The notes under the pieces: generated by a model | Told to the model about the DNA's origin: nothing | Seen by the model: only the letters and a program-made list of their open reading frames with translations | Database searches by the model: none | In this document: positions 62,368-64,000 of the stretch, in pieces | Layout of the letters: the number at the start of each line of letters is the position of its first letter | Position numbering within the stretch: position 1 is the stretch's first letter | NCBI GenBank assembly: GCA_965214955.1 | Contig: CBDCCU010000007.1 | Coordinates: 62,001 to 126,000, forward strand | Source: Aliikangiella sp965214955 | GTDB taxonomy: Bacteria; Pseudomonadota; Gammaproteobacteria; Enterobacterales; Kangiellaceae | DNA length: 64,000 nt | Direction of reading: 5' to 3' | Translations under genes and position numbers: made by a program

Positions 62368-62633
62368 TATACCCGCTCTACTTCAAGATGCATGTTTCAG
62401 CAAGTCAGTAAGCCATCCTATTTGAGGCATTAATGCGCAGGATTAGTCATTCTACTTCAAGCATTGATAACGAAAAAGAGGTTGGCTTACTGGCTTGCCC
62501 TTCGGGTGCTCAGCCAGAAAGCTTGCACTACGTTACAGCTTTTGAAAAGGGCTTGCCATTTCCTGCAAGCTGCGCCTTGTTCAAACTTTCTGGCTGAACA
62601 CTGTAACAAGCATCTTGAAGTAGAACGGGTATA
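62368..62633 (+). mobile_element. 266-bp MITE-like element, copy 3
   Basis: Ends TATACCCGCTCTACTTCAAG / CTTGAAGTAGAACGGGTATA, slightly diverged from copies 1 and 2 but with compensating changes in part of the arms. Same orientation as copy 2, 13 bases after the DUF3300 stop. Confidence 0.85.
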
Positions 62634-62637
62634 ATAA

Positions 62638-62659
62638 TGGCCTCAATAACTTGAGGCCA
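62638..62659 (-). terminator. Hairpin downstream of the saccharopine-dehydrogenase-like gene
   Basis: A TGGCCTCAA-TAAC-TTGAGGCCA stem of 9 bp. Only a short T stretch follows on the minus strand. Confidence 0.45.
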
Positions 62660-62670
62660 AATTGAAGCGT

Positions 62671-63951
62671 TTATTTTGTTTGATGATACTCATCTAAAAA
62701 AGACTGTAGATATTGATAATTAGGTGTTAATTGTCCGTTATAAACAATTACCGCATCCGATAATTCACGATTTAATCCGCAGTGCTTAAAAATCTTTAGA
62801 TAAATCAATCGACATTAAATTTTGCATATAGTTTTTCAAAGCACCAGAAAAATGTTTAGAAGCATCCAGCGATAGCTCACAAGGCAGGTTATCAATTTGA
62901 CATAACAGAAACCCCATTAGCTAAAATACCATCAATAGATTCTTGAGTTTCTACGTCATAAGTAAACGCAGGAGTATCAATATCCGATGCTTTAGTTGTA
63001 CATTCTAATGAGCCATTAATATCACAACTAATATCGCCAACAACTAAAGGTAGAACATCTTTATACTTTTTCATTCTTGCTTGATCTAAATGCTTAGGAT
63101 ATTTCTCAGTCCAATAAGGTGTTTGTAATAAAAGATTAAATTTACCCAGTAGTTGATCAAATGAACTGCGGTATTTTTCTATTCCAATTTGTCACAAAGT
63201 CGTCCATATCAAAAGGTTGTCCATCAATTCGATGATTAATATGGCGACTACTGGCAACGGCATACCAACTTCCATTGGGTACATTATCAGAAAGCAGATC
63301 ATTAATATCGACCTTAGGCAAACCTAACCATTGACAGACCTCTTCACTACCTTTGCCTACATTTCCTGTACCAACAATTAAAACCTGAACAGGCTCACCA
63401 CTATGAATATTAATGCGACTAAAATGAGATTTAACTTTCTCTATACATTCATATTGCCATGTTTGTTTCACCTGACTTTAAACAGCTTTGTTCGCCTCTA
63501 GCAATATATTTTTGCCCCGCAATAAAAAAAACTATCAATTGCGCCAGCAATTCCAGCAAAGCGACCAAAAGCAATGGTTCTTTTGCCTGTTTTGTCAACA
63601 ATTGGCTCATAATCAATGAGCGTTGCATTCTTATCAATAAACTTTTGTAGCAGCCCCATATTGTAATCTTGACCTTTAATCGTATGAGAAAAAGCCAAAT
63701 GCACTTGGTTTTCTTGAATTGAATCGACAGGAGGCTCTTTTATTCCCACCACAAACTCAGCATCTACAGGACAACCATTAGTTGAAATACCTAAATTGGC
63801 ATATTCAGAGTCGGAATAAACTCTAATTTCACTTTGCTCAATACTAATTGGAAAACCTTGATTAACTAATGCTTCAGTATCAGCAGGTATTAGTGCGGTT
63901 TCTTTTTTCCCAATTGTTTTTATGCTCTTTTCTAATGACGGTTTTTAACAT
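62671..63951 (-). pseudogene. Saccharopine dehydrogenase/lysine-oxoglutarate reductase-like gene with six +1 frameshifts
   Basis: From the ATG at 63951 the product reads MLKTVIRKEHKNNWEK, and after correction PADTEALVNQGFPISIEQ, VGIKEPPVDSIQENQVHLAF (AlaDH/PNT-type N-domain), VLIVGTGNVGKGSEEVCQWL (NAD-binding) and LPLVVGDISCDINGSLECT. Six single-base insertions, all in runs (63903-63908, 63524-63531, 63471-63472, 63174-63178, 62896-62898, 62788-62792), break it; without them it encodes ~424 residues. Family by eye; exact substrate unknown. Either decayed or poor sequence near a contig end. Confidence 0.65.
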
Positions 63952-64000
63952 CTTTAAACCTTATTTTTTGCAATAACTGACTTTTCATCTACTTTTGATG

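Larger units (their letters stand above)
62356..62670. other. Intergenic region with MITE copy 3
   Basis: Contains the third 266-bp element (62368-62633) and a short hairpin; no gene. Confidence 0.8.

Overview
The window is AT-rich DNA from a Gram-negative bacterium, most likely a marine gammaproteobacterium. Supporting evidence: the nudJ-mnmA-hflD gene order, fadI-fadJ with PsrA-type operators, a FadE of the ~815-residue type, CysB, RsuA, tripartite RND efflux genes, many lipoprotein signals and VCR-like integron attC sites. The genus cannot be fixed from the sequence alone.

Layout. 1-4.1 kb: end of an M14 carboxypeptidase gene, two PH-domain membrane proteins, nth, and a small secreted protein. 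4.13-15.31 kb: an accessory block that I read as a chromosomal integron cassette array without an integrase. It holds about 19 small cassettes, almost all read on the minus strand and separated by attC-like sites. It also carries an IS30-family insertion, a PIN/RHH toxin-antitoxin pair with its own promoter, five copies of a 131-bp repeat, a 252-bp tandem duplication, and a 54-bp direct repeat at its two edges. 15.3-19.7 kb: rsuA, moaE-moaD-moaC, and divergently nudJ, mnmA, hflD. 19.8-23.4 kb: prpC, prpB and a frameshifted class I fumarase. 23.4-24.2 kb: a 266-bp MITE-like element and tRNA-Ala/tRNA-Glu. 24.35-34.5 kb: an S9 peptidase, fadJ-fadI, rimI, a HolD/UDG-like protein, a Kv-like channel, an OmpA-family lipoprotein and a YcaQ/AlkX-type protein. 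34.5-37.4 kb: a REP-associated-type tyrosine transposase and an IS110-family (IS1111-like) element with a long non-coding right end. 37.6-42 kb: a diguanylate cyclase, fadE and psrA (frameshifted). 42.3-50 kb: an RND adaptor with two RND permeases (the first frameshifted). 50-58.4 kb: cysB, a 5'-nucleotidase and a signalling cluster (response regulator-TPR, soluble histidine kinase, STAS protein, response regulator-PP2C, PilZ). 58.4-62.4 kb: an ECF sigma operon and a DUF3300 protein, flanked by two more MITE copies. 62.7-63.95 kb: a saccharopine-dehydrogenase-like gene broken by six frameshifts.

How the genes work together. fadI-fadJ and psrA-fadE each have a CAAAC-N4-GTTTG palindrome upstream and probably form one PsrA-controlled beta-oxidation regulon. 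prpB-prpC handle propionyl-CoA, although no 2-methylcitrate dehydratase gene is nearby. The 52.7-57.6 kb genes look like a phosphorelay and partner-switching module, with c-di-GMP parts (GGDEF, PilZ) elsewhere in the window.

A caution for the reader: ten separate frameshifts in otherwise well-conserved genes are all +1 insertions in short homopolymer runs. This looks more like homopolymer insertion error in the read data than ten real mutations, so the broken genes may be intact in the organism.
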